DNA from: Proteobacteria bacterium UBA6921 | GTDB lineage: Bacteria > Pseudomonadota > Gammaproteobacteria > SG8-11 | Direction of reading: 5' to 3' | Assembly (NCBI GenBank): GCA_002450895.1 | Contig: DKAR01000104.1 | Coordinates: forward strand, 1 to 5,904 | Length of the DNA: 5,904 nt | Shown: positions 1 through 4,140 of the stretch, one piece after another | Layout: each line of letters starts with the position of its first letter | How positions within the stretch are numbered: position 1 is the first letter of the stretch | Notes under the pieces: generated by a model | Seen by the model: the letters and a program-made list of their open reading frames with translations, nothing else | The model's database searches: none | What the model was told of the DNA's origin: nothing | Made by a program: the position numbers and the translations under genes

Positions 1-10
1 TAATAGCTGA

Positions 11-55
11 CTAAATACGCAAGTTCGGGTCGCTCAGGTTCGCGAAGGGAAAGTC
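11..55 (-). other. Out-of-frame pentapeptide-like remnant at the 3' end
   Basis: Shifted relative to the pentapeptide gene, this stretch reads DFPFANLSDPNLRI followed by TAG. It looks like two to three further pentapeptides (ANLSD, PNLRI). At DNA level 31-57 aligns with the true repeat region at 432-458 with about 22 of 27 bases identical by eye. It may be the lost original C-terminus or a recombination scar. Chance similarity in a low-complexity repeat cannot be excluded. Confidence 0.4.
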
Positions 56-615
56 GGATACCGCTCCGCTTCTTCACGGGTTTCAAAGAAGTGGATGCCC
101 TTAGCGCCTTCGATCCGAATGTCGTCATTGAATCCGTTGGGGCGAACGGTTTCGCCCACCACGTAGCGCGTCACGCTATCGTATATGCTCACGCCTTCTT
201 CCGCGCCATGTACAGCTTTTACTACCGCAAATTCCGCTCGGCAGCTCCGACCGACAAGAGATGCCGTCCTGTCGGCATCCGCCGGGACGGTGAGTTCAAC
301 AAGCGCGCCGCCACGGCATTTCTTCCAGCCGGTAAAAGCCGTCCCGATGGGAGGAATATCGACTTTTACAGCCGGTAACTTCGCGCCGGTCAAGATCGCG
401 CCGCGCAAGATCGCGTAGCGAAACTCTGCGCCGCTCAAGTCCGCGTAGCGAAAGTCCGCGCCGCTCAAGTACGCGCCGAGAAAGTCCGTGTCGCGCAAGA
501 TCGCGAAGCGAAAGTCTGCGCCGCTCAAGTCCTTGCCGCTCAAGTCCTTGCCGCTCAAGTCCTTGCCGCTCAAGTCCGCGCCGGGTTTGATTTCGTAGCC
601 GTTGATGGTCTTCAT
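34..615 (-). CDS. Pentapeptide-repeat protein with DUF5758-like C-terminal domain
   Basis: A 193-aa protein. After a short N-terminal segment, residues about 13-82 are about 14 consecutive pentapeptides of the A(D/N)LXX type (ADLSG, KDLSG three times, ADFRF, AILRD, ADFRY, AILTG), which normally fold as a right-handed quadrilateral beta helix. Residues about 95-187 (GWKKC, then VELTVPADADRTAS, then GIHFFETREEAERY) resemble the DUF5758 domain often fused to pentapeptides in phage proteins; its function is unknown. I chose the ATG at 615 rather than 645 because AGGAG lies just upstream of it (AGACAGGAGAGAGACC then ATG), and because the stop of a short leader ORF overlaps it as ATGA. It is transcribed from the promoter in the 85-bp repeat at 631-715. 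The 3' end has an out-of-frame pentapeptide-like tail (see findings). The family identity is solid; the biological role is unknown. Confidence 0.85.
   Translation of the reverse strand: MKTINGYEIKPGADLSGKDLSGKDLSGKDLSGADFRFAILRDTDFLGAYLSGADFRYADLSGAEFRYAILRGAILTGAKLPAVKVDIPPIGTAFTGWKKCRGGALVELTVPADADRTASLVGRSCRAEFAVVKAVHGAEEGVSIYDSVTRYVVGETVRPNGFNDDIRIEGAKGIHFFETREEAERYPTFPSRT
521..580 (-). repeat. 15-bp tandem repeat inside the pentapeptide gene
   Basis: Three perfect head-to-tail copies of the plus-strand unit ccgctcaagtccttg (521-535, 536-550, 551-565) and a fourth (566-580) ending in cgcg instead of cttg. Each unit encodes one pentapeptide, KDLSG for the perfect ones. The weaker 15-bp periodicity continues leftward to about 386. 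Such an array can gain or lose in-frame coils by slippage. Confidence 0.9.
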
Positions 616-656
616 GGTCTCTCTCCTGTCTCCGGTTCGCGCCAATCGCTAACCAT
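612..656 (-). CDS. Putative leaderless 14-aa leader ORF, copy 1
   Basis: An ORF MVSDWREPETGERP starts at the exact base predicted as +1 of the repeat promoter: the -10 hexamer ends at 663, six bases follow, then the A of ATG at 656. Its TGA (614-612) overlaps the ATG of the pentapeptide gene (615-613) as ATGA. The geometry suggests a leaderless upstream ORF coupled to the pentapeptide gene. No ribosome binding site is possible if transcription starts at 656. Translation is inferred only. Confidence 0.35.
   Translation of the reverse strand: MVSDWREPETGERP
613..631 (-). repeat. 19-bp ribosome-binding-site leader repeat, copy 1
   Basis: The plus-strand sequence catggtctctctcctgtct is identical to 1121-1139. 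It holds the start codon and AGGAG ribosome binding site of the pentapeptide gene. Confidence 0.9.
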
Positions 657-715
657 GAATACAGTCTAGCCTCATACCCAATAACGGTCAAGCCCTTTTT
701 CAAAATATTTTCACC
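631..715 (-). repeat. 85-bp perfect direct repeat, copy 1 (promoter module)
   Basis: Identical over 85 bases to 1417-1501, in the same orientation. It fills nearly the whole gap between the stop of the 63-aa gene (720) and the ribosome binding site of the pentapeptide gene. Read on the minus strand it begins with an AT-rich stretch containing the palindrome AAAATATTTT, then the -35 and -10 boxes, then the first codons of a leader ORF. Complete identity in non-coding DNA implies recent duplication, gene conversion or strong selection. Confidence 0.97.
663..691 (-). promoter_or_regulatory. Sigma70-type promoter, copy 1
   Basis: On the minus strand, TTGACC (691-686), a 17-bp spacer and TAGACT (668-663). 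Upstream lies an A/T-rich tract that could act as an UP element. The predicted start of transcription is A656. It should drive the pentapeptide gene. Confidence 0.75.
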
Positions 716-716
716 A

Positions 717-723
717 GCGTTAT
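717..723 (+). other. Degenerate attC-core-like boundary
   Basis: The plus-strand sequence gcgttat sits exactly between the end of the 85-bp repeat (715) and the 63-aa gene, whose stop codon it contains. It matches the GCGTTA end seen at the two better attC-like sites (1167-1175 and 1568-1575), but no stem arms are visible to its left. It is only meaningful if the cassette interpretation holds. Confidence 0.25.
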
Positions 724-911
724 GCCCCGTCGCCCGGCGGCCTGAGTTTGTGCCGCCGACGCAGGGCATCCTCGATCAACTGCGCCGCTGGTACGTCCTG
801 CTCGCGCAGCCAATCCACTAGCCAGCGGGGCAGCTTGTACCCCACTGGCACCTTGACCATGCGCCGGTCAATTGGGGGCCTTCCGGCCCCCTCCCGCTTG
901 CCTCCGCTCAT
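720..911 (-). CDS. Small phage protein, possible ribbon-helix-helix DNA-binding type
   Basis: A 63-aa basic protein beginning MSGGKREGAGRPP. A GAGRP-type start is common in small phage DNA-binding proteins. It then reads KVPVGYKLPRWLVDWLREQ and AQLIEDALRRRHKL. One predicted strand (KVPVGYKLP) followed by two helices (WLVDWLREQ, AQLIEDALRRR) is the layout of a ribbon-helix-helix or CopG-like fold, but I cannot confirm DNA binding. The ATG at 911 is preferred over the one at 929 because it overlaps the stop of the 71-aa gene as ATGA, pointing to translational coupling; no good ribosome binding site is visible. Its stop TAA falls within a GCGTTA motif that may be a cassette boundary, right next to the 85-bp repeat. 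It could regulate the repeated promoters, but this is inference. Confidence 0.75.
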   Translation of the reverse strand: MSGGKREGAGRPPIDRRMVKVPVGYKLPRWLVDWLREQDVPAAQLIEDALRRRHKLRPPGDGA

Positions 912-1123
912 TTGGATACACCGTAGCATTTCATGAAATCGTGTTGGCTTGCGTAGGTTTCGCTTCTTTCGCTGTCAATTACACCAACCGTGACAACGCC
1001 ATCTGGTCCTTCATGGACACGCACCCCGCCAACGTCCGCAGCGATGCGGCCATTCACGTTATTCAGAGCGCAAATTGCATCCGCCACTGCGCTGGCTTGG
1101 TGTTGGTTTAAGATTTTGCTCAT
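908..1123 (-). CDS. Conserved-looking 71-aa phage protein of unknown function
   Basis: The protein begins MSKILNQHQASAVADAICALNNVNGRI and ends QHDFMKCYGVSK. An N-terminal helix (QHQASAVADAICALNN) is followed by a beta-rich middle (GGVRVHEGPDGVVTVGVID). Similar small proteins with an LNQHQA-type start occur in phage accessory regions in my recollection, without known function. I chose the ATG at 1123 because AGGAG lies seven bases upstream and because this 19-base leader is identical to the one before the pentapeptide gene. A longer frame starting at 1288 would overlap the next gene and an attC-like element. It ends in ATGA shared with the 63-aa gene. No promoter lies immediately upstream, so it is probably read from the promoter at 1449-1477. 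Confidence 0.75.
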   Translation of the reverse strand: MSKILNQHQASAVADAICALNNVNGRIAADVGGVRVHEGPDGVVTVGVIDSERSETYASQHDFMKCYGVSK

Positions 1124-1139
1124 GGTCTCTCTCCTGTCT
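1121..1139 (-). repeat. 19-bp ribosome-binding-site leader repeat, copy 2
   Basis: Identical to 613-631; here it holds the start codon and AGGAG of the 71-aa gene. Upstream of it, in place of the 85-bp repeat, is an attC-like half site, so the leader was copied independently of the promoter repeat. Confidence 0.9.
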
Positions 1140-1175
1140 GACGCCGTGCCGGCGCCGCTGACTTTTGCGTTAGAC
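1137..1175 (+). other. Compact or truncated attC-like site
   Basis: The plus strand has GTCTGACGC at 1137-1145 and GCGTTAGAC at 1167-1175, an inverted repeat with a single mismatch that is a G-T wobble. GTTAGAC fits the integron core consensus GTTRRRY; the other end, GTCTGAC, differs from RYYYAAC by one base. The interior (gacgccg, then ggcgccgctgac) resembles the arms of aadA-type attC sites as I remember them. At 39 bp it is shorter than normal attC sites (usually about 57 bp or more). The core supplies the TAA stop of the 76-aa gene. Confidence 0.4.
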
Positions 1176-1400
1176 ACCATCAAAGTGGTATACCCATTTT
1201 TGCAAAGGGTAAATTTCCTTGAACAAATCAATGCCGCATTTGGCCTTAATCTCTTCCACGATTTCGTCACATTGAGCATATGCCTCAACCTCGTTTCGCG
1301 GGTAACAGGTTTTGCCTTGTTTTCTTCCGCAATATGTCACCCATGCTTGTCCGTAGTCACCGCCAATAATTTCGCCAGAAACATCTTCGATGATCTTCAT
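1170..1400 (-). CDS. Hypothetical 76-aa protein, first gene after promoter copy 2
   Basis: I do not recognise the family. The protein starts MKIIEDVSGEIIGGDYGQAWVTYCGRKQGKTCYPR and continues as a mostly helical EVEAYAQCDEIVEEIKAKCGIDLFKEIYPL. It has four cysteines (in VTYCGR, KTCYPR, AQCDE and AKCGI); the spacing does not match a clear zinc finger. It starts at ATG 1400 with GGGAG six bases upstream. The promoter in repeat copy 2 lies about 50 bases upstream of the start. Its TAA stop is embedded in the GTTAGAC core of an attC-like site, the arrangement expected for a reverse-oriented cassette gene. Confidence 0.75.
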   Translation of the reverse strand: MKIIEDVSGEIIGGDYGQAWVTYCGRKQGKTCYPRNEVEAYAQCDEIVEEIKAKCGIDLFKEIYPLQKWVYHFDGV

Positions 1401-1412
1401 GTCAATCTCCCG

Positions 1413-1442
1413 TTAATCCGGTTCGCGCCAATCGCTAACCAT
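1413..1442 (-). CDS. Putative leaderless 9-aa leader ORF, copy 2
   Basis: MVSDWREPD then TAA, starting at the predicted +1 of promoter copy 2. The first eight residues are fixed by the repeat and identical to copy 1; the ninth is still E or D, before the frame ends at different stops. Here the stop lies 12 bases before the start of the 76-aa gene, so there is no overlap. Translation is inferred only. Confidence 0.3.
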   Translation of the reverse strand: MVSDWREPD

Positions 1443-1501
1443 GAATACAGTCTAGCCTCATACCCAATAACGGTCAAGCCCTTTTTCAAAATATTTTCAC
1501 C
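1417..1501 (-). repeat. 85-bp perfect direct repeat, copy 2 (promoter module)
   Basis: Identical to 631-715. It sits between an attC-like site (right, 1516-1576) and the ribosome binding site of the 76-aa gene (left). Confidence 0.97.
1449..1477 (-). promoter_or_regulatory. Sigma70-type promoter, copy 2
   Basis: TTGACC (1477-1472), 17-bp spacer, TAGACT (1454-1449) on the minus strand, with predicted +1 at A1442. It should drive the 76-, 71- and 63-aa genes as one unit. Confidence 0.75.
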
Positions 1502-1515
1502 GAGGCAAAACGGGC

Positions 1516-1576
1516 GTACACACGTCATTCCAGCGGACGGGCGAAAAGCGCCCGCCGCTGAATTCATGCGTTAGCT
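1516..1576 (+). other. attC-like integron recombination site
   Basis: On the plus strand, CAGCGG (1531-1536), one unpaired A (1537), CGGGCG (1538-1543), loop AAAAG, CGCCCG (1549-1554) and CCGCTG (1555-1560) form a 12-bp stem with a single extrahelical base on the left arm, as in attC. To the right, CCGCTGAATTCATGCGTTAGC strongly resembles the L'-R' half of aadA-type attC as I remember it (CGGCTTAAYTCAAGCGTTAG). The right core GTTAGCT departs from GTTRRRY by one base. The left core at about 1516-1522 is degenerate (GTACACA against RYYYAAC). There is no T-tract on either side, so a Rho-independent terminator is less likely. The stop codon of the 65-aa gene lies within the site. Confidence 0.5.
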
Positions 1577-1761
1577 TCGCTTTTCAATAAAGCGAAAGCC
1601 TCATCCAAAACCTTCAGCACATGACTACGCCGAGACTTCTTAATGTTGCACCTGTTCATGGCAGTTTCCTTTATGTTGGCAAGTCGCCACTTTTCGGTAA
1701 TGACGAGCGAAGCTAACAACTCGCTCAACTCGGACTCTTCGCTGCGCTGCGCTTCGCTCAT
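1564..1761 (-). CDS. Hypothetical 65-aa protein
   Basis: Not recognised. From ATG 1761 the N-terminus is low-complexity and acidic (MSEAQRSEESELSELLASL); the second half is basic then helical (MNRCNIKKSRRSHVLKVLDEAFALLKSEANA). GGGG lies upstream of 1761. An in-frame ATG (MNRCNIKK, start at 1659) has a better-spaced AGGA, so a 31-aa product starting there is a real alternative. The N-terminal codons coincide with what looks like half an attC site (1711-1735), and the stop falls in another (1516-1576); the 31-aa version would lie entirely between the two. It follows the membrane-protein gene by 12 bases. Confidence 0.5.
   Translation of the reverse strand: MSEAQRSEESELSELLASLVITEKWRLANIKETAMNRCNIKKSRRSHVLKVLDEAFALLKSEANA
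1711..1735 (+). other. attC left-half-like sequence inside a coding region
   Basis: The plus-strand GCTAACAACTCGCTCAACTCGGAC (1712-1735) resembles the R''-L'' half of aadA-type attC (TCTAACAATTCGTTCAAGCCGAC from memory). Its outer 12 bases (1706-1717) are the exact inverse of 1570-1581 (gttagcttcgct), the right core of the attC-like site at 1516-1576. No matching right arm was found, so this would be a truncated site. Confidence 0.35.
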
Positions 1762-1773
1762 CGCCGTCCCCTT

Positions 1774-1980
1774 TCAGTGTCGCTTTCGGCTCAGCAACAA
1801 ATAGACCGGGACGCCTATTAACGTAATCACCAATACCAAAGCAAACCCACCCCAGAATGGAGCTGTTACCCACCACCAAGACCAGTCGATATATCCGGTC
1901 AGCTTGAGGACAACAAAGGCAACGCCTAGTAAACCCAAAACTCCGACACCGCTGCTGCTCATGGAACTGTTTGTGCTCAT
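1774..1980 (-). CDS. Small two-helix phage membrane protein
   Basis: A 68-aa protein. A Ser-rich N-terminus (MSTNSSMSSSG) is followed by a hydrophobic helix (VGVLGLLGVAFVVLKL, about 12-28), the aromatic turn YIDWSWWWV, a second helix (APFWGGFALVLVITLIGVPVYLLL) and a basic tail SRKRH. This LTGxIxWSWWWV pattern is common in small phage and plasmid proteins, sometimes labelled 'transmembrane Fragile-X-F protein' in automatic annotation; that label says nothing reliable about function. The start at 1980 has GGAG nine bases upstream. The gene begins 15 bases after the exonuclease stop, so it is probably in the same transcript. Confidence 0.8.
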   Translation of the reverse strand: MSTNSSMSSSGVGVLGLLGVAFVVLKLTGYIDWSWWWVTAPFWGGFALVLVITLIGVPVYLLLSRKRH

Positions 1981-1995
1981 TGTTTCAGTCTCCTG

Positions 1996-2625
1996 TCACG
2001 CTGCAACCCTTTGGTACTTCGATTGCAATTCTTCAAGTTCGGCGTTGAATCGCGAGACTTCCGCCATCAACCGCGAGATATACGACTCATCGCGGTACAC
2101 GCGCTTGGTGAACATGGGCAGCTTCGGCCAGTACGATACGAAGTCCACCCACTCGCGCCCGGTAATCCAAAGCTGGCCCTGGATCTGCGCGATGTGGTCG
2201 GTCGGAACCTCGTCGTCCTCGAGAACAGCCAGCTGCAGGTGCGGCAGCTTGGTCTTGATTTCGAGCAGCCCGTTCGCGTCCACCAACGAATCAGGCGACG
2301 CGCCGGCAATGACATCGTTGCGCCGAACGAATCCGATCTTGGACAGGTCGCAATCGGATGCGAGCGAGTACGCTAAGCGGGCTTCTTCCTCCATCTTCTT
2401 GCCACGCTCCATGTGCTCGTTGGTGAACGATTCCATCGGCTCGCCCGTCAGGCGTTCCCCGAGCAGCTTCAGCATGTAGGTGCGGCGCGTTTTGCTCGGC
2501 GCTCCACCTTTGCCGTTCGCCATGACAGTCGCGAACTCGGACGCTGTAGGGATGCCCTTGCGAACGTTGAACCAATCGGGCGTGCCTTGTTCGCAGTTGA
2601 AAATTTCAGTATTTGATTGAGACAT
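1996..2625 (-). CDS. YqaJ / lambda-exonuclease-like 5'-3' exonuclease
   Basis: A 209-aa protein of the YqaJ viral recombinase family (PD-(D/E)XK fold). Such enzymes degrade one strand of duplex DNA from ends, leaving single strands for an annealing protein, here plausibly the ERF protein encoded upstream. Visible motifs: WFNVRKGIPTAS (residues 18-29, the R and S seen in lambda Exo), ERGKKMEEEA (73-82, acidic helix), GASPDSLV (108-115, catalytic Asp112), LEIKTK (121-126, the E-x-K motif with Glu122 and Lys124), and QIQGQLWITG (147-156, conserved Gln). All core residues are present and the length is normal. ATG 2625 is chosen for GGAAGG six bases upstream; the start overlaps the end of the coiled-coil gene by 20 bases. 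Confidence 0.93.
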   Translation of the reverse strand: MSQSNTEIFNCEQGTPDWFNVRKGIPTASEFATVMANGKGGAPSKTRRTYMLKLLGERLTGEPMESFTNEHMERGKKMEEEARLAYSLASDCDLSKIGFVRRNDVIAGASPDSLVDANGLLEIKTKLPHLQLAVLEDDEVPTDHIAQIQGQLWITGREWVDFVSYWPKLPMFTKRVYRDESYISRLMAEVSRFNAELEELQSKYQRVAA

Positions 2626-3688
2626 GCTTTACCTTCCCTTTTGCTATTGCAGTGATGACTTGGGTTGCGACTTCCTCGGCGATACCTAAGTCCGTCAGGC
2701 ATTTCCGCGCCGCGTTGTTGATTTCTGCTTTGTGCTTCTGGTCCTTCTCTCTCTTGGCCTGTTCTGCGGCTTCCCGGTCGGCTTTCTCTTGGGCTTCACG
2801 CTTGACACGTTCCTCCGCTTCAATGGCGGCGCGTGCCGCCTGAGCCTTCGCCTCGGCCTCTCGCTTCTGCGCTGCCTCGGCCATTTCCCTGCCACGGCGC
2901 TCCGCGGCTTCCGTTGCTTGGCGTGCCGCTTCGATTTCCGCTTTGGCCTTTGCCTCCGCCTGGATCTTGGCTCGCTCGGCGTCCTCGACCGCTTTGCGTG
3001 CGGCTTCAGCTTCCGCCTTGGCCTTGGCTTCCGCCTCGGCTTTAGCCTTCTCCGCTGCTTCCCGTGCGATGCGTTCCTCGCGGTCCTTGCGCTCACGCTC
3101 TGCCGCTTCGGCACGAAGCTTTGCAAGCTCGGCGGCTTCGGCTTCGCGCTGCTTTGCTGCCGCCAGCGCGTTGTTCAGGAAATCAATCGCCTTCTTCTTT
3201 GCTCCGGTGGCCGGTGCCATGTACTCGGCAAACGATTCGTCGATTACAACCTCGGAGACTTCGCGCAAACGATCTGCAATGGCTTCTGAGGTAAACCCTG
3301 AATGATTCGTTTCCGTGACGGCGATAAGTTCGTCGATGATTTCCTCGTACTTTGCTCGACGCTCCTTCTCCACCTGCTCAATCTCGTCGAGTGGCTTCTG
3401 GTGAACCTCGATCATGGTTTCCAATTGACCCATGATTTCCTTTGCTTCGCTGTCGATCAGTCGGCCACGGATCAGGACGTCGGCCTTTACTCGCTCACGC
3501 ACCTTATCCACGGCGGACTTGGTTTGGCGCAACTTGAAAACGTGCGAGCGGGCTTCCTTGTTCCCCTTCTTGCTTTTGTAATCGAATACGATCGAGTCGT
3601 TGAGCTCTCGAAGCTCGGCAAGCTGAGCGCGAAACGGGTTGTATTCGGAAATTTCTCGCGTCTTTTCTAGTTCCACCACAGCGTTCAT
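2606..3688 (-). CDS. Phage coiled-coil protein of the recombination operon
   Basis: A 360-aa protein. Residues 1 to about 170 form a conserved-looking N-terminal region (LRELNDSIVFDYKSKKGNKE, ARSHVFKLRQTKSAVDKVRE, MIEVHQKPLDEIEQVE). Residues about 175-330 are a long Ala/Glu/Lys/Arg-rich charged helix with clear coiled-coil character, resembling TolA, so automatic annotation may call it TolA; there is no membrane helix, so that name would mislead. The C-terminus (EINNAARKCLTDLGIAEEVA and ITAIAKGKVKHVSIKY) is a small module I have seen on many phage proteins beside ERF/RecT and YqaJ genes. It may be an accessory or DNA-associated factor for recombination, but no activity is established. The start ATG 3688 has GGAGG close upstream and overlaps the stop of the preceding frame as ATGA. 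Confidence 0.85.
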   Translation of the reverse strand: MNAVVELEKTREISEYNPFRAQLAELRELNDSIVFDYKSKKGNKEARSHVFKLRQTKSAVDKVRERVKADVLIRGRLIDSEAKEIMGQLETMIEVHQKPLDEIEQVEKERRAKYEEIIDELIAVTETNHSGFTSEAIADRLREVSEVVIDESFAEYMAPATGAKKKAIDFLNNALAAAKQREAEAAELAKLRAEAAERERKDREERIAREAAEKAKAEAEAKAKAEAEAARKAVEDAERAKIQAEAKAKAEIEAARQATEAAERRGREMAEAAQKREAEAKAQAARAAIEAEERVKREAQEKADREAAEQAKREKDQKHKAEINNAARKCLTDLGIAEEVATQVITAIAKGKVKHVSIKY

Positions 3689-3910
3689 TTAGCCTCCCGT
3701 GCCTTGAGCATGGCGTCTGCCATGCGGTAATAAAAACGCGCCGCGCGTTCCAGTTTTTCTGGTGTCGTACCAATGTAAAAACTGGTGTCGCTTTGCGCCG
3801 ACCAATCGCCTTGCATTACCTTCGCCGCGAAGTAGTCGCGTCGGGGCTGTTTGGTTTGTATCGGAAATGTTGTGCCATGTACAAGGAAACGCTGGCTCGT
3901 GTTTGTTCAC
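3685..3910 (-). pseudogene. RDYFAAKA-type phage small protein, frameshifted
   Basis: Two overlapping reading frames make one recognisable protein. From GTG 3910 (AGGAGG just upstream; GTGA overlap with the preceding gene) the frame reads MNKHEPAFPCTWHNISDTNQTAP, a typical N-terminus. The family's conserved core then appears one frame over: RRDYFAAKVMQ, then RFYYRMADAMLKAREAK and TGA at 3687-3685. That frame has no ATG, GTG or TTG start before RRDYFAAK, and its stop overlaps the next gene as ATGA. Removing one base from the G4 run at 3843-3846 (CCCC in the coding strand) restores a single frame of about 74 codons (TARRDYFAAKVMQ). If the first frame is simply read on, it ends at TAA 3691-3689 with an unconserved tail. 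Sequencing error, true mutation and programmed +1 shift are all possible. Function unknown. Confidence 0.7.
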
Positions 3911-4140
3911 GCTGCCTCCTTAACCTTCATGAAATTGTCCAACACTCGAACACGGCTCGCGCTCATGCTCGGTTTGTGCAATTTGCTGATGCGTTCCTCA
4001 ACGCTGTCCATCGTCTTTGCCAGTTCGTAATCCCTGTCACGACAGGCGTACTCCCAGACGGCGTGAATCGCGCAGTAGGCTTCCGTTTCTCCAGCTTCAA
4101 ACGCTTTGCGAAGCGTTCTGGCGTGCGTGTAGGGAATCAC
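3907..4140 (-). CDS. Hypothetical 77-aa protein between ERF and RDYFAAKA-type gene
   Basis: Not recognised. Predicted mostly helical: RTLRKAFEAGETEAYCAIHAVWEYACRDRDYELAKTMDSVEERISKL, then VRVLDNFMKVKEAA. The GTG start at 4140 has AAGGAG eight bases upstream and overlaps the ERF stop as GTGA; its own stop overlaps the next GTG start in the same way. Two consecutive coupled GTG starts suggest expression tied to ERF translation. Confidence 0.75.
   Translation of the reverse strand: MIPYTHARTLRKAFEAGETEAYCAIHAVWEYACRDRDYELAKTMDSVEERISKLHKPSMSASRVRVLDNFMKVKEAA

Noticed and set aside
34..645. Pentapeptide protein start at 645
   Set aside because: No ribosome binding site precedes it; the ATG at 615 has AGGAG and lies after the shared leader.
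296..769. Second minus-strand frame rich in LERQG/LARR repeats over the pentapeptide gene
   Set aside because: It is the alternative reading of the 15-bp repeats and crosses the promoter repeat; not a plausible protein.
908..1288. Longer 126-aa version of the 71-aa gene starting at 1288
   Set aside because: It would overlap the 76-aa gene by more than 100 bases and cross an attC-like element; the ATG at 1123 has a clear ribosome binding site.
1531..1560. Rho-independent terminator
   Set aside because: The hairpin is strong but there is no run of T on either side in either direction; the flanks fit an attC site better. Some transcriptional effect cannot be excluded.
990..1574. Plus-strand frame of 194 aa
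   Set aside because: It runs antisense through two minus-strand genes, the promoter repeat and the attC-like sites; the translation has no recognisable domain and there is no plausible ribosome binding site.
1904..2479. Plus-strand frame of 191 aa opposite the exonuclease
   Set aside because: The opposite strand encodes an exonuclease with all catalytic motifs; this Ser-rich frame is a shadow.
2732..3289. Long plus-strand frame (185 aa) opposite the coiled-coil gene
   Set aside because: It is the antisense shadow of an Ala/Glu/Lys-rich repeat region; its Leu/Cys/Phe-rich low-complexity translation and isolated strand do not look like a gene.
3504..3773. Minus-strand frame of 89 aa spanning the start of the coiled-coil gene
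   Set aside because: It lies out of frame with both the coiled-coil gene and the RDYFAAKA-type reading and has no conserved features.
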